Shown here piece after piece: positions 44,801 to 53,082 of a stretch of DNA of 64,000 nt (its first letter is position 1; each line of letters opens with the position of its first letter). The notes under the pieces are model-generated. The model searched no databases, was not told where the DNA came from, and saw only the letters and a list, made by a program, of their open reading frames with translations. The position numbers and the translations under genes were made by a program. This DNA comes from RSA11 sp036564135. Lineage in GTDB: Bacteria > Actinomycetota > Thermoleophilia > Solirubrobacterales > 70-9. The stretch spans positions 7,072-71,071 of the forward strand of contig DATCLC010000062.1 of the NCBI GenBank assembly GCA_036564135.1, read 5' to 3'.

Positions 44801-45625
44801 ATGAGCTCCCCAGACGGCTACGAACGTCCCGGAATCGCCGGCAGCGGCACGATCGCCTGCGGCCTCGCCGCGTGCGCGAGCACGCTCGGCGAGGTACGGC
44901 TGCTGGCCCGCAGCGACGCGTCCGCCTGGCGGGCGGAGGAGGCCGCGCAGAAGCTCGCCGGCAAGCTCGAAGGGGCGATGGCGTCCCGGATCCGAGTGAC
45001 GACGGATCAGGGCGACCTCGCGGACTGCGACATCGTCGTCGAGGCGATCGTCGAGGAGCTCGAGCCGAAAGCGAAGCTGCTCGCCAGCCTCGCCGAATCG
45101 AGCCCGGACGCCGACCTCGCCTCGACCACTTCCTCGCTCTCCATCCGCGAGCTCGGGGAGCGCAGCGGCCACCCCGACCGGGTCTTCGGCCTGCACGTCT
45201 TCAACCCGGTGACGCGCATGGAGCTGGTCGAGCTCTGCGTGCCCGACACCGCGCGCCCGGGGGTCGCCGAGCGCGCCCGGGCCTGGTGCGCGGCGCTCGG
45301 CAAGGTCGCCGTAGACGTCCCCGACAACGCCGGCTTCGTCGTCAACCGGCTGCTCTTCCCGTACCTCTTCGACGCCGTCCGCTACATGGAGAGCTCGGGC
45401 CTCACCCCGGCCGCGATCGACGACTGCATGCGCCTCGGCGCAGGCCACCCGATGGGCCCGCTCAAGCTGCTTGATCTGGTCGGCATCGACGTGAGCGTCG
45501 CGATCGGCGACAGCCTCCACGCCGAGACCGGCGAGCCCACCCACGCCCCGCCGGAGACCCTCCGCGAGATGGTCCGCGCGGGCAAGCTGGGCCGCAAGAG
45601 CGGCGAGGGGTTCTTCACGTACTGA
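44801..45625 (+). CDS. 3-hydroxyacyl-CoA dehydrogenase
   Basis: The 274-residue NAD-dependent enzyme oxidises 3-hydroxyacyl-CoA to 3-ketoacyl-CoA (or reduces acetoacetyl-CoA). It has the NAD-binding GIAGSGTIACGLAACAS, the IVVEAIVEELEPKAKL strand, the catalytic His in GLHVFNPVTRMELVEL, PDNAGFVVNRLLFPYL, and ends GKLGRKSGEGFFTY. The glycine pattern GxAGSGT is a slight variant of GxGxxG. ATG 44801 was preferred over a GTG six codons upstream. Divergent from the MMPL gene, 87 bases apart. Confidence 0.93.
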   Translation: MSSPDGYERPGIAGSGTIACGLAACASTLGEVRLLARSDASAWRAEEAAQKLAGKLEGAMASRIRVTTDQGDLADCDIVVEAIVEELEPKAKLLASLAESSPDADLASTTSSLSIRELGERSGHPDRVFGLHVFNPVTRMELVELCVPDTARPGVAERARAWCAALGKVAVDVPDNAGFVVNRLLFPYLFDAVRYMESSGLTPAAIDDCMRLGAGHPMGPLKLLDLVGIDVSVAIGDSLHAETGEPTHAPPETLREMVRAGKLGRKSGEGFFTY

Positions 45626-45664
45626 GCGGAGCGGCGCGCTCGCGGCGACTCACAGGCGGACTCG

Positions 45665-45840
45665 CGCCGTCCCGCATCGCTCGCGATTCCGCGATACACA
45701 CGACCCCGTCGTACAAACCGCGGATTCGGGCGCAGGGGTCGCCGCGAGTCGGCGATAACGACGCGCGCTCCTCCCCGCCGTCGCCGCCCTACCCCGGGCG
45801 CCGCGCGGCACCACCAACGCCCGGGCTACGCCGCAAGCCG
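45665..45840. repeat. Dispersed element R1, copy c
   Basis: It lies in the 233-base gap between two convergent genes. It starts CGTCCCGCATCGC, contains CTCGCGATTCCGCGATA, CCCCGTCG, a GAGTCGGCGATAACGACG stretch and CTCCTCCCCGCC, and ends in GGGCTACGCCGC. It aligns with copy b (29305-29515) in the same orientation and with copy a (9953-10016) inverted. No coding frame is conserved. Confidence 0.75.
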
Positions 45841-45858
45841 CAGGTGTCCCGTCGCTCG

Positions 45859-46101
45859 CTACGCCTCTACCCGGCGCCCGCGGCCCGCGAGGTCCCAGAC
45901 GACGTCCGCCTCGGAGATCCCCTGGGCCGCCGCCGCCTTGGCCACCTCGTCCCACGGCAGGCGCGCGTCGGGGAGATCGTCCCAGCGTGCTAGCTCGATC
46001 GACTCCAGCGCGCCGCTGAGCGCGGGGCCCAGCTGGGGCTGCGAGCGCAGCATCGCCTTCAGAACCTCGAGCTGCTTATCCGTGAGCCTCACGACCCACA
46101 T
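45859..46101 (-). CDS. Small conserved hypothetical protein
   Basis: The 80-residue protein begins MWVVRLTDKQLEVLKAMLRS and ends with a helix containing SEADVVWDLAGRG. It looks like a compact all-helical domain without cysteines. Function is unknown. It lies 73 bases downstream of the CNNM gene in the same direction and ends at R1 copy c. Coding potential is supported by the balanced amino-acid composition (few Arg/Ala runs), unlike the antisense frames. Confidence 0.75.
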   Translation of the reverse strand: MWVVRLTDKQLEVLKAMLRSQPQLGPALSGALESIELARWDDLPDARLPWDEVAKAAAAQGISEADVVWDLAGRGRRVEA

Positions 46102-46174
46102 CTGACCCGCTCCTTCGATCGGGGCTGACTACGAGGGGGACGGTAAACCGCGGCGCGGACGCGACCGCGCGGCT

Positions 46175-47518
46175 TCAGTCGCGGGCCGCCTCGTCGCCCG
46201 CCGGCGGCGTCGCGACGGCCTCGTGCTCAGTGGTGAGCGGCTTGATGCGCACCGCGACGATGCGGTTCTCGCGCACCGACTCCACACGGATCTCGTGCCC
46301 GTTGGCGCGGATGCTGTCCCCGCGCTTGGGCAGGCGGCCGAGCTGCGAGAAGACGTACCCGCCGATCGAGTTGTAGGCGTCGCTGTCCACGGGCAGCTTG
46401 ATCCCCACGTCCTCGAGGTCGCCGAGGGCGACGTGGCCGCGCACGTAGTAGTCGCCGTCGGCGAGCCTGCGCACCTGCGAGGCGCGCGGATCGGTCTCGT
46501 CCTCGATCTCGCCGACCACCTCCTCGAGGATGTCCTCGACGGTGACGATGCCGACGGTGCGCCCGTACTCGTCGGAGACCACTCCCAGCGAGCTGCGCTG
46601 GCGCTGCAGCTCGGCGAGCAGGTCGTCGAGCGGCTTCGTCTCGGGGAAGATCGGCACCGGCCGGACCGCGCTCTCGATCCCGGTGTCGGGCCCCGCGTTC
46701 ATGTAGAGCCGCGCGAGGCTGTTGTTGTGAACCACGCCGCGCACGCGGTCGGGGTTGTCGTCCTCGATCACGACCAGCCGCGTGTGCCCCGAGCTCACGC
46801 AGCGCTGCAGCGCGTCCTCCACCGTCTCGTTGGCGTTGACGGTGACCACGGCCGGGATCGGCGTCATCACCTCGCGCGCCTCCTGCTCGTGCAGGTGGAA
46901 GACGCCGCCGAGCATGCCTGCCTCGCCCGGGTCGAGGTGGCCGCCCCGGGCGTTGCGGCTGATCAGCAGGCGGAGCTCCTCGGCGCTGGTTTCCTCGACA
47001 TCGGTCGGGTCGACGCGGAACACGCGCCGCACGAGCCAGGTGGCCGGCGCGTTCGTGAGCATGATCAGCGGCGTGAACAGGCGGCGGAAGACCGACATCG
47101 GCCCGGAGATCCACAGCAGGATCGTCTCCGGCCGCGCGATGCCCAGCATCTTCGGCGCCTGCTCGCCGAAGGTCACGTGGAGCAGCGTGACGATCGTGAA
47201 CGCGATCGCGAAGGCGAGGGCGTGGGAGCCCGCCTCGCCGATCACGTCGCCTAGCGCCGGCTCGATCAGGTCGGCGATCGCGGGCTCGCCCGCGAAACCG
47301 AGGCCGATCGAGGCGAGCGTGATGCCCACCTGCGAGGTCGCGACGTACTCGTCGACGTTGTTGACCTGCGCGAGCGCGCGCTGCGCCCGCTTGTTCCCCT
47401 GATCGGCGCGTTTCTGCAGGCGCGAGGGCCTCGACCTAACGACCGCGAATTCCGCCGCAACGAAGAACCCGTTGATCAGGACGAGGACGACGACGAGCAG
47501 GAGCAGGAGGGCAGTCAT
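46175..47518 (-). CDS. CNNM/CorC (HlyC) family membrane protein with CBS domains
   Basis: The 447-residue protein has a DUF21/CNNM membrane domain (about residues 1-195, helices at LLLLLVVVLVLINGFFVAAE and onward), two CBS domains (about 215-340, with MTPIPAVVTVNANETVEDAL and LGVVSDEYGRTVGIVTVEDI) and the CorC_HlyC C-terminal domain (about 355-430, INDEX-like YNSIGGYVFSQLGRLPKRGD). Family members export or regulate Mg2+ and other cations, and the hemolysin label is historical. ATG 47518 is used. It is divergent from the decarboxylase operon, with a hairpin in the intervening DNA. Confidence 0.93.
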   Translation of the reverse strand: MTALLLLLVVVLVLINGFFVAAEFAVVRSRPSRLQKRADQGNKRAQRALAQVNNVDEYVATSQVGITLASIGLGFAGEPAIADLIEPALGDVIGEAGSHALAFAIAFTIVTLLHVTFGEQAPKMLGIARPETILLWISGPMSVFRRLFTPLIMLTNAPATWLVRRVFRVDPTDVEETSAEELRLLISRNARGGHLDPGEAGMLGGVFHLHEQEAREVMTPIPAVVTVNANETVEDALQRCVSSGHTRLVVIEDDNPDRVRGVVHNNSLARLYMNAGPDTGIESAVRPVPIFPETKPLDDLLAELQRQRSSLGVVSDEYGRTVGIVTVEDILEEVVGEIEDETDPRASQVRRLADGDYYVRGHVALGDLEDVGIKLPVDSDAYNSIGGYVFSQLGRLPKRGDSIRANGHEIRVESVRENRIVAVRIKPLTTEHEAVATPPAGDEAARD

Positions 47519-47543
47519 GTGCCTTCCCGCTTCAAGTAGTCAA

Positions 47544-47568
47544 ACCCGTCCAACGGTTGTGGACGGGT
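47544..47568. promoter_or_regulatory. Nine-base-pair inverted repeat between divergent genes
   Basis: ACCCGTCCA and TGGACGGGT flank a 7-base spacer. It lies 26 bases upstream of the CNNM gene and about 120 bases upstream of the decarboxylase operon, so it could be an operator for either or a 5'-UTR stem of the CNNM mRNA. Confidence 0.4.
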
Positions 47569-47687
47569 ACTCGGAGGTCGGTCGTCGTCCATCGGCGACA
47601 TCGCGAAGGCTAGCAGCGCACAGGGCCGCCACAAAGGCCCAGGCGGCGCGCAGCGCCGAGGTCGCCACTCGGCTAGTTTGGCTGGCG

Positions 47688-49157
47688 ATGGAGCAGCGCG
47701 ACGTCCCCTACGTAGATGCCCTCCTGGCCCACGCCGCGCGAGACCCCGCCCGCCTCTACGTCCCCGGCCACAAGGGCGGCCAGGGAGCGGACCCGGCCAT
47801 GCGCGAGGCCCTCGGCGAGCAGGCGCTGCGCCTCGACATCCCGGCCCTGATCCCGGGGATCGACGTCGGCCCCCTCGAGCGCAACTACTTCCAGCAGGCG
47901 CAGCGGCTCGCGGCCGACGCCTGGGGCGCCGCGCGCACTTGGTTTTTGGTGGGCGGCGCCTCGCAGGGCAACCACGCCGCGCTGCTCGCGCTGCGCCAGC
48001 TCGGCCGCTCAGTCGTCATGCAGCGCAACGTCCACTCGAGCGCGATCGACGGCATGATCCTCGCCGGGCTGGAGCCGACCTTCGTCGCGCCGGAGGTCGA
48101 CGCCGAGCTTGGCATCGCCCACTGCGTCACCCCCGAGGCCCTCGAGCGCGCGCTCGCGCGGGCACCCGACGCGGTTGGTGCGATGGTCGTCTCGCCGACC
48201 TACTTCGGGGCGTGCGCCGACGTCCGCGCGCTCGCCGAGGTCGCCCACGGCCGCGGCGTGCCGCTGATCGTCGACGAGGCCTGGGGCGCGCACCTGCACT
48301 TCTCACCCGGGCTTCCCGACGCCGCGCTGGAGTCCGGCGCCGACCTCGTCATCTCCTCGACCCACAAGATCGTGGGCAGCCTCACCCAGTCGGCGATGCT
48401 GCACCTCGGCGAGGGCGGGCGCTTCGAGGAGGCGACCGTCGACCGCGTGGTCACCCTGCTCGAGTCCACCAGCCCCAGCTCGATCCTCACCCTCTCGCTC
48501 GACGCCGCGCGCCGGCAGGCGGCCACGCGCGGCGAGGAGCTGATCCGCGGCACGCTCGCGGCGCTGCGCGAGGCGCACGAGCGCATCCGCGCGATCCCCG
48601 GCCTCGATGTCCTCGACCCGCCGCGCGCCGGCACCCCGGGCGTTACCGGCTGGGACCCGCTGCGGCTGGTGATCGACGTGCGCGGCACGGGGATCACGGG
48701 CCATCGCTTCGCGGAGCTTTTGCGCGACCGCGAGGACGTCTTCGTCGAGCTCTCCACCGAGGCCGTGGTCGTCGCCGCCTTCGGGATCGGCGGGGACGCG
48801 CACGCCCTGGTGCAGCGCCTGGTGCCCGCGCTCGAGCGGGTCGCGCAGGCGGCCTCCGCCGAGGGCGGCGCTGGGGGCGGGGTCCCGTTCGCTGTGCCGC
48901 CCGAGTGGGGACCGCTCGAGATGACGCCGCGCGACGCGTTCCTCGGCCCCAGCGAAGCCGTCCCGTTCGCGGAGGCCGAGGGGCGGATCGCAGCCGAGTC
49001 GCTGGCCGCCTACCCGCCGGGGATCCCGAACGTGCTCCCCGGCGAGCGACTCACCGCGGAGACGCTCGAGTTCATCGAGCGCACGCTCGAGGAGGGTGGC
49101 TATCTGCGCGGCCCCTCGGACCGCACGCTCAAGACGCTTAGAGTGGTGGCGGAATGA
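47688..49157 (+). CDS. Orn/Lys/Arg decarboxylase-family PLP enzyme (arginine decarboxylase candidate)
   Basis: The 489-residue protein is a fold-type I PLP enzyme of the Orn/Lys/Arg decarboxylase group. It has YVPGHKGGQGADP, FLVGGASQGNHAALLA, VSPTYFGACADV, Asp196 in VDEAWGAHLHF and the PLP lysine Lys227 in STHKIVGSLTQSAMLHL. Length matches Bacillus SpeA-type biosynthetic arginine decarboxylases, which lack the wing domain of inducible enzymes. ATG 47688 was chosen because upstream residues belong to the divergent promoter region. Its stop overlaps the deiminase start as ATGA. Arginine as substrate is inferred from the two downstream genes. Confidence 0.88.
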   Translation: MEQRDVPYVDALLAHAARDPARLYVPGHKGGQGADPAMREALGEQALRLDIPALIPGIDVGPLERNYFQQAQRLAADAWGAARTWFLVGGASQGNHAALLALRQLGRSVVMQRNVHSSAIDGMILAGLEPTFVAPEVDAELGIAHCVTPEALERALARAPDAVGAMVVSPTYFGACADVRALAEVAHGRGVPLIVDEAWGAHLHFSPGLPDAALESGADLVISSTHKIVGSLTQSAMLHLGEGGRFEEATVDRVVTLLESTSPSSILTLSLDAARRQAATRGEELIRGTLAALREAHERIRAIPGLDVLDPPRAGTPGVTGWDPLRLVIDVRGTGITGHRFAELLRDREDVFVELSTEAVVVAAFGIGGDAHALVQRLVPALERVAQAASAEGGAGGGVPFAVPPEWGPLEMTPRDAFLGPSEAVPFAEAEGRIAAESLAAYPPGIPNVLPGERLTAETLEFIERTLEEGGYLRGPSDRTLKTLRVVAE

Positions 49158-50029
49158 CGCGCGAGCCGCAGTCGTTCGGGGCCGACTCGGAGTACGGGCT
49201 GCTCCGCGAGGTCCTGCTGTGCCCGCCCGACAATTTCCACTGGCTCCCCACCAGCGCGATCTCGAAGGCGACGCTGGAGAGCGGCGCCACCTTCGACGCG
49301 GAAGCGGCGCGCACCCAGCACGCGGAGCTGGTCGCCGCCTACGAGCAGGCGGGCGTCAAGGTCCGCTTCCTCGAGCCCGACCCCGCCCTGCCCTACCAGG
49401 TGTTCGCGCGCGACTCGAGCTGGATGGGCCCCTTCGGGCCGGTCGTGCTGCAGCTCCACCAGCAGTGGCGCCGCGGCGAGTACGCGCCGGTGATCCGCTT
49501 CTACCAGGACGCCGGGATTCCGATCTGGCGGATGATCACCGCGGGCGCGATCGAGGGCGGCGACGTGACCATCGTCGAGCCCGGCACGCTGCTGATCGGC
49601 AACGGCGAGGAGCGCACGCAGATCCAAGCGGCCGAGCAGCTCGCGGAGTGGATGCGCGCCGAGGGCTGGGAGGTGCGGATCGAGCCGATCCCGGGCCAGT
49701 TCGTCCACATCGACGTGCTCGTCTCGATCCTCGCGCCAAAGCTTGCCGCCGTCTGCACGGAGGCGGCCTCCGGCGGCCTCACACGCTGGCTGCGCGACAA
49801 GGGCTTCGAGATCCTCGACGTGTCCGTCGAGGACGCGTTTCGCCTCGGCGTGAACGCGATGTCGCTGGGCGGCGACCGCGTGATCTCCACCCGCCAGTCC
49901 GCGCGCCTCAACGAGGCGATGCGCGCGCACGGCCTCGAGGTGCTCGACCCGGACCTGTCGATGTTCACGCTGGGCGGCGGCGGGGCGCACTGTCTCGCGC
50001 AGGCGATCCACCGCGAACCGGCGGGATGA
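49154..50029 (+). CDS. Arginine/agmatine deiminase-like amidinotransferase-fold enzyme
   Basis: The 291-residue protein belongs to the guanidine-modifying pentein superfamily. Catalytic residues are visible: Asp87 in FARDSSW, Glu134 and Asp137 in AIEGGDV, His185 in FVHIDV and the nucleophile Cys280 in GGGGAHCLAQ. Such enzymes hydrolyse a guanidino group to a ureido group, as in arginine deiminase, dimethylarginine hydrolase and cyanobacterial ADI-like proteins. Placed between a decarboxylase and an M20 carbamoylase with ATGA overlaps on both sides, it probably forms the carbamoyl compound used by the next enzyme. Whether it acts on arginine or agmatine is not decided by sequence. Confidence 0.88.
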   Translation: MTREPQSFGADSEYGLLREVLLCPPDNFHWLPTSAISKATLESGATFDAEAARTQHAELVAAYEQAGVKVRFLEPDPALPYQVFARDSSWMGPFGPVVLQLHQQWRRGEYAPVIRFYQDAGIPIWRMITAGAIEGGDVTIVEPGTLLIGNGEERTQIQAAEQLAEWMRAEGWEVRIEPIPGQFVHIDVLVSILAPKLAAVCTEAASGGLTRWLRDKGFEILDVSVEDAFRLGVNAMSLGGDRVISTRQSARLNEAMRAHGLEVLDPDLSMFTLGGGGAHCLAQAIHREPAG

Positions 50030-51282
50030 GCACGAGGCGCGAGCCCGCGATCGACGCCGGCCGCGTGATCGCGGACCTGCGCGAGCTGGAACGGCGTACC
50101 GCGGACGAGCACGGCGCCCAGCGCCTGTGCTGGGGGCCCGGCTGGACCGCCGCGCGGGAGTACCTCGCCGAGCTCCTCGCGGAGCTCGGCCTCGATTTCG
50201 AGCTGGATGAGGCGGCGAACGCCTGGGCGCGACTGCCCGGCCGGGAGGGCGGGCCCGCGCTCGCCCTGGGCTCGCACCTCGACTCCGTCCCGAACGGCGG
50301 CTGGCTCGACGGCGCCCTCGGCGTGATGGCGGCCGTCGGGGTCCTGCGCGCCCACGCGGCCGCCGGCCGCCCGCCGCGCGACCTCGTGCTGGTCGACTGG
50401 GCCGACGAGGAGGGCGCGCGCTTCGGCCGCAGCCTGCTTGGCAGCTCGGCGTTCTCCGGCACGCTCGACCCCGCCGAGCTCGACGCGCTCGCCGACGCCG
50501 ACGGCCGCCCGGCGACCGAGGTGCTCGCCGAACACGGCGTCGATGCGGCCCGCATGCTCGAGTGCGGCCGCCGCCGCGACGGGCTCGGCGCCTACCTTGA
50601 GCTGCACATCGAGCAGGGACCGCGCATGGAGGCCGAGGGCCTGCGCGCCGCCGCGGTCGCCGGCTGCGCCGGCGTCGAGCGGGTGCGCTTCACCTTCACC
50701 GGCCAGGCCTCCCACGCCGGGACGACGCCGATGGACATGCGCCGCGACGCCGGCTTGGCCGCCGCCCGGGCCGCGCTCGCCGTGCGCACCATCCCGGACG
50801 ACGAGGGCGGCGTCGCCACGACCGGCGAGCTCGAGCTGCGCCCCGGCATCGTCACCGCGGTCGCGGGCGAGGCGCGCCTCGCCGTTGATCTGCGCAACCC
50901 GGATGCCGGCGCGCTGGCGCGCATGCTCGAGCGGGCACGCGCCGCGGCCGCCGGGGCCGCGGAGGAGCACGGCTGCGCGCTGAGCGAGGCGCCGGTCTGG
51001 CGGATCGAGCCGATCCCGTTCGATGAGCGCCTCGTCGCCGCGGCCCGTGAGGCGTGCGCCCACGTGGCCGGCGCGCCGGCGGAGCTCGCAAGCGGCGCGC
51101 TCCACGACGCCGCCGAGGTGGCGCGGGTGTTGCCCGCAGCGATGGTGTTCGCCCCCTCCGCCCGCGGGATCAGCCACGCGCGCGAGGAGGACACCCCGGA
51201 GGAGGACCTCGCCGTCGCGATCGAGGCGTTCGGCGAGCTCGCCAACCGCGTTTTGGCCGACCCCGGGATCCTCGGCGGCTGA
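50026..51282 (+). CDS. M20 family hydantoinase/carbamoylase-type amidohydrolase
   Basis: The 418-residue di-metal amidase resembles N-carbamoyl-L-amino acid amidohydrolases, allantoate amidohydrolase and beta-ureidopropionase-type enzymes. Metal ligands are His84 and Asp95 (GSHLDSVPNGGWLDGALG), Glu128/Glu129 in DWADEEGARFG and the His in LELHIEQGPRME. The dimerisation domain contains GQASHAGTTPMDMRRDAG. It ends with a late His in GISHAREEDT. ATG 50026 overlaps the deiminase stop (ATGA). Context suggests it removes a carbamoyl group from N-carbamoylputrescine or citrulline, in place of the nitrilase-type AguB; this is an inference. Confidence 0.88.
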   Translation: MSTRREPAIDAGRVIADLRELERRTADEHGAQRLCWGPGWTAAREYLAELLAELGLDFELDEAANAWARLPGREGGPALALGSHLDSVPNGGWLDGALGVMAAVGVLRAHAAAGRPPRDLVLVDWADEEGARFGRSLLGSSAFSGTLDPAELDALADADGRPATEVLAEHGVDAARMLECGRRRDGLGAYLELHIEQGPRMEAEGLRAAAVAGCAGVERVRFTFTGQASHAGTTPMDMRRDAGLAAARAALAVRTIPDDEGGVATTGELELRPGIVTAVAGEARLAVDLRNPDAGALARMLERARAAAAGAAEEHGCALSEAPVWRIEPIPFDERLVAAAREACAHVAGAPAELASGALHDAAEVARVLPAAMVFAPSARGISHAREEDTPEEDLAVAIEAFGELANRVLADPGILGG

Positions 51283-51324
51283 GCCCCGTGTTCGCGCCGC
51301 AGGCGCCGGGGGTACGGTTGCTCC

Positions 51325-52395
51325 ATGAGCGACTACGAGCGTCTCGCGCAGCTGCCCCTCAATGTGGAGGGCTACTCGCTCTCCGCCCACGACCGCACCT
51401 ACGGTGACTTCACCCGGCCCTCGACCGTGATCCACCTCCACGGCGACGGGCACGAGGGGATCGGCGAGGACGTCGTCTACTCGCTGGACGACCACGTCGC
51501 CCACCGCGAGGCGGGGACGCCGCATGATCTCACCGGCCCGCGCACGCTGGGCGAGTTCTGCGAGCTCATGGAGGAGATCGAGCTGTTCCCGGAACCGCCC
51601 GAGTACGAGGCCGGGACCTACTACCGCCGCTGGGCGTACGAGTCGGCGGCCCTCGACCTGGCGCTGCGCCAGAACGGGCTCGCGCTGCACGAGGCGCTCG
51701 GTCGCGACCCCAAGCCGGTGCGCTTCGTCTGCTCGACGCGGCTCTCGAGCTTCGGCGACGACGAGCACTCCAACACCGAGCCGATCCGCAAGCGGCTCGC
51801 CAAGTACCCGGACCTGGAGTTCAAGCTCGACCCGGAGAACGACTGGGACGCCAATCTGATCAACGAGATCAACGAGCTCGCCACGGTGCGGGTGCTTGAC
51901 CTCAAGGGCATGTACAAGGGCACCCCGGTCGACGTGGACACCGATCCGGAGCTCTACCGGCGGGTGGCCGAGGCGTTCCCGGACGCGTACCTGGAGGACC
52001 CCGACCTGAACGACGCGACGCGCGCGGTGCTCGAGCCGCACGCCGAGCGGATCACCTGGGACGCACCGCTGCACTCGGTCGCGGACATCGTCGAGTTCGC
52101 CCCCAAGCGCGCGATCAACTCGAAGCCGTCTCGGTTCGGCTCGCTGCGCGAGCTGTTCGCGGTCTACGAGCACTGCCAGCGCGAGGGCCTCGCGATCTAC
52201 GGCGGCGGCCAGGGCGAGGTGCACTGCGGCCGGGGGCAGATCCAGTACCTGGCCTCGCTCTACCACCCGGACACGCCGAACGACATCGCCCCCTCCGGCT
52301 ACAACGATCCGTCGGTGCCCGACGGCCTCGAGAGCAGCCCACTGAAGCCGACGCCCTCAGCGACGGGCTTCCGGTGGGGCCAGTTCGCCGACTAG
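51325..52395 (+). CDS. Enolase-superfamily (mandelate racemase/muconate lactonizing-like) enzyme
   Basis: The 356-residue protein has a capping domain (to about residue 115) and a TIM barrel. Candidate metal or acid/base residues fall at strand ends: Lys in LEFKLDP, Asp in RVLDLKGMYKG, Glu/Asp in YLEDPDLND, Asp in ITWDAPL and Lys in SKPSRFGSL. This spacing follows the enolase superfamily, but the KxK signature of the muconate lactonizing subgroup is not clear. The reaction is unknown. It begins 42 bases after the carbamoylase gene and may be transcribed with it. It is convergent with the next gene. Confidence 0.8.
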   Translation: MSDYERLAQLPLNVEGYSLSAHDRTYGDFTRPSTVIHLHGDGHEGIGEDVVYSLDDHVAHREAGTPHDLTGPRTLGEFCELMEEIELFPEPPEYEAGTYYRRWAYESAALDLALRQNGLALHEALGRDPKPVRFVCSTRLSSFGDDEHSNTEPIRKRLAKYPDLEFKLDPENDWDANLINEINELATVRVLDLKGMYKGTPVDVDTDPELYRRVAEAFPDAYLEDPDLNDATRAVLEPHAERITWDAPLHSVADIVEFAPKRAINSKPSRFGSLRELFAVYEHCQREGLAIYGGGQGEVHCGRGQIQYLASLYHPDTPNDIAPSGYNDPSVPDGLESSPLKPTPSATGFRWGQFAD

Positions 52396-52402
52396 GGCGA
52401 GC

Positions 52403-52813
52403 TCAGGCGCCGGCGTCCGCCAGCGCGCGCTTCCAGTCGCGGGCGCGACGCTGCCCGGGGCGCGTCGTCCGCGGCCGGGGAACCTTGCCGCCGGACGGCT
52501 CCTCGCCGGAGATCACCCATTTGCGGCCCGTGGGCGCGCGCACGACCATCATCGCGCCGCCGCCGGTGAGCGGCCAGCTCACCGCGCACTCGGAAAGCGG
52601 GTGATCGAAGGCGAACACCGACTCACCGCGCTCCAGCTTCTCCGCGATTCCCTGAACGCCGAGCTGGCGCTCGAGCCAGTCGAGCGACTGCGGATCGGCC
52701 TCGGGATCGAGCTCGAACCGGATGCGGCCGTCGGTGAGCGAGAGCACGCCCGGGATGGGAACCGGGTTGATGCGACTCCGCAGGAGCCACGCACGCTCCT
52801 CGCGTATCTCCAA
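52403..52813 (-). CDS. Small protein, possible PH/GRAM-like fold
   Basis: The 136-residue protein reads LEIREERAWLLRSRINPVPI, then LSLTDGRIRFELDPEADPQS, then AVSWPLTGGGAMMVVRAPTG and a basic tail. The alternating strands with a central LEV-type helix look like bacterial PH/GRAM-like proteins, a weak assignment. The TTG at 52813 was chosen because AAGGAG (52827-52822) lies eight bases upstream, whereas the longer ATG start at 52876 would run through the structured leader and has no site. Its stop is close to the convergent enolase-like gene. Confidence 0.7.
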   Translation of the reverse strand: MEIREERAWLLRSRINPVPIPGVLSLTDGRIRFELDPEADPQSLDWLERQLGVQGIAEKLERGESVFAFDHPLSECAVSWPLTGGGAMMVVRAPTGRKWVISGEEPSGGKVPRPRTTRPGQRRARDWKRALADAGA

Positions 52814-52862
52814 GGGGGATGCTCCTTCGGTGGGGAACCTGGGGCACCCCAAACTGTGGCAC

Positions 52863-52939
52863 ATCTTGCCCCCCACCCCAAGCGAGGCGGATCTTTAGGC
52901 CTATGGGCGAAGGGCCTATGGGGCAAGATCCGCCTCGCT
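52863..52939 (-). promoter_or_regulatory. Structured leader with mutually exclusive helices
   Basis: On the minus strand, 52939-52925 (AGCGAGGCGGATCTT in the complement) pairs perfectly over 15 bases with 52895-52881, with a nested TAGGCC/GGCCTA helix in the loop. Bases 52929-52920 can instead pair over ten bases with 52872-52863 (ATCTTGCCCC). The two helices share 52925-52929 and cannot coexist. A further GGGGCA at 52841-52846 could compete for the same TGCCCC. The structure ends about 36 bases before the Shine-Dalgarno of the downstream gene. This fits a riboswitch or attenuator, or a palindromic mobile relic. Confidence 0.5.
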
Positions 52940-53082
52940 CGGGCTTGCGCTGCGGTTCGGGCCGGCCCTCACCGACGCCTGCGGCTCAAAACGCCGCTCG
53001 AGATCGAGGAGTTCCTGGCGCGCGAGGGCCTGGGCGAGGAGGAAGAGGACCCGACCGCGCCCGCCGCGGCGGGCGGCGCCCT

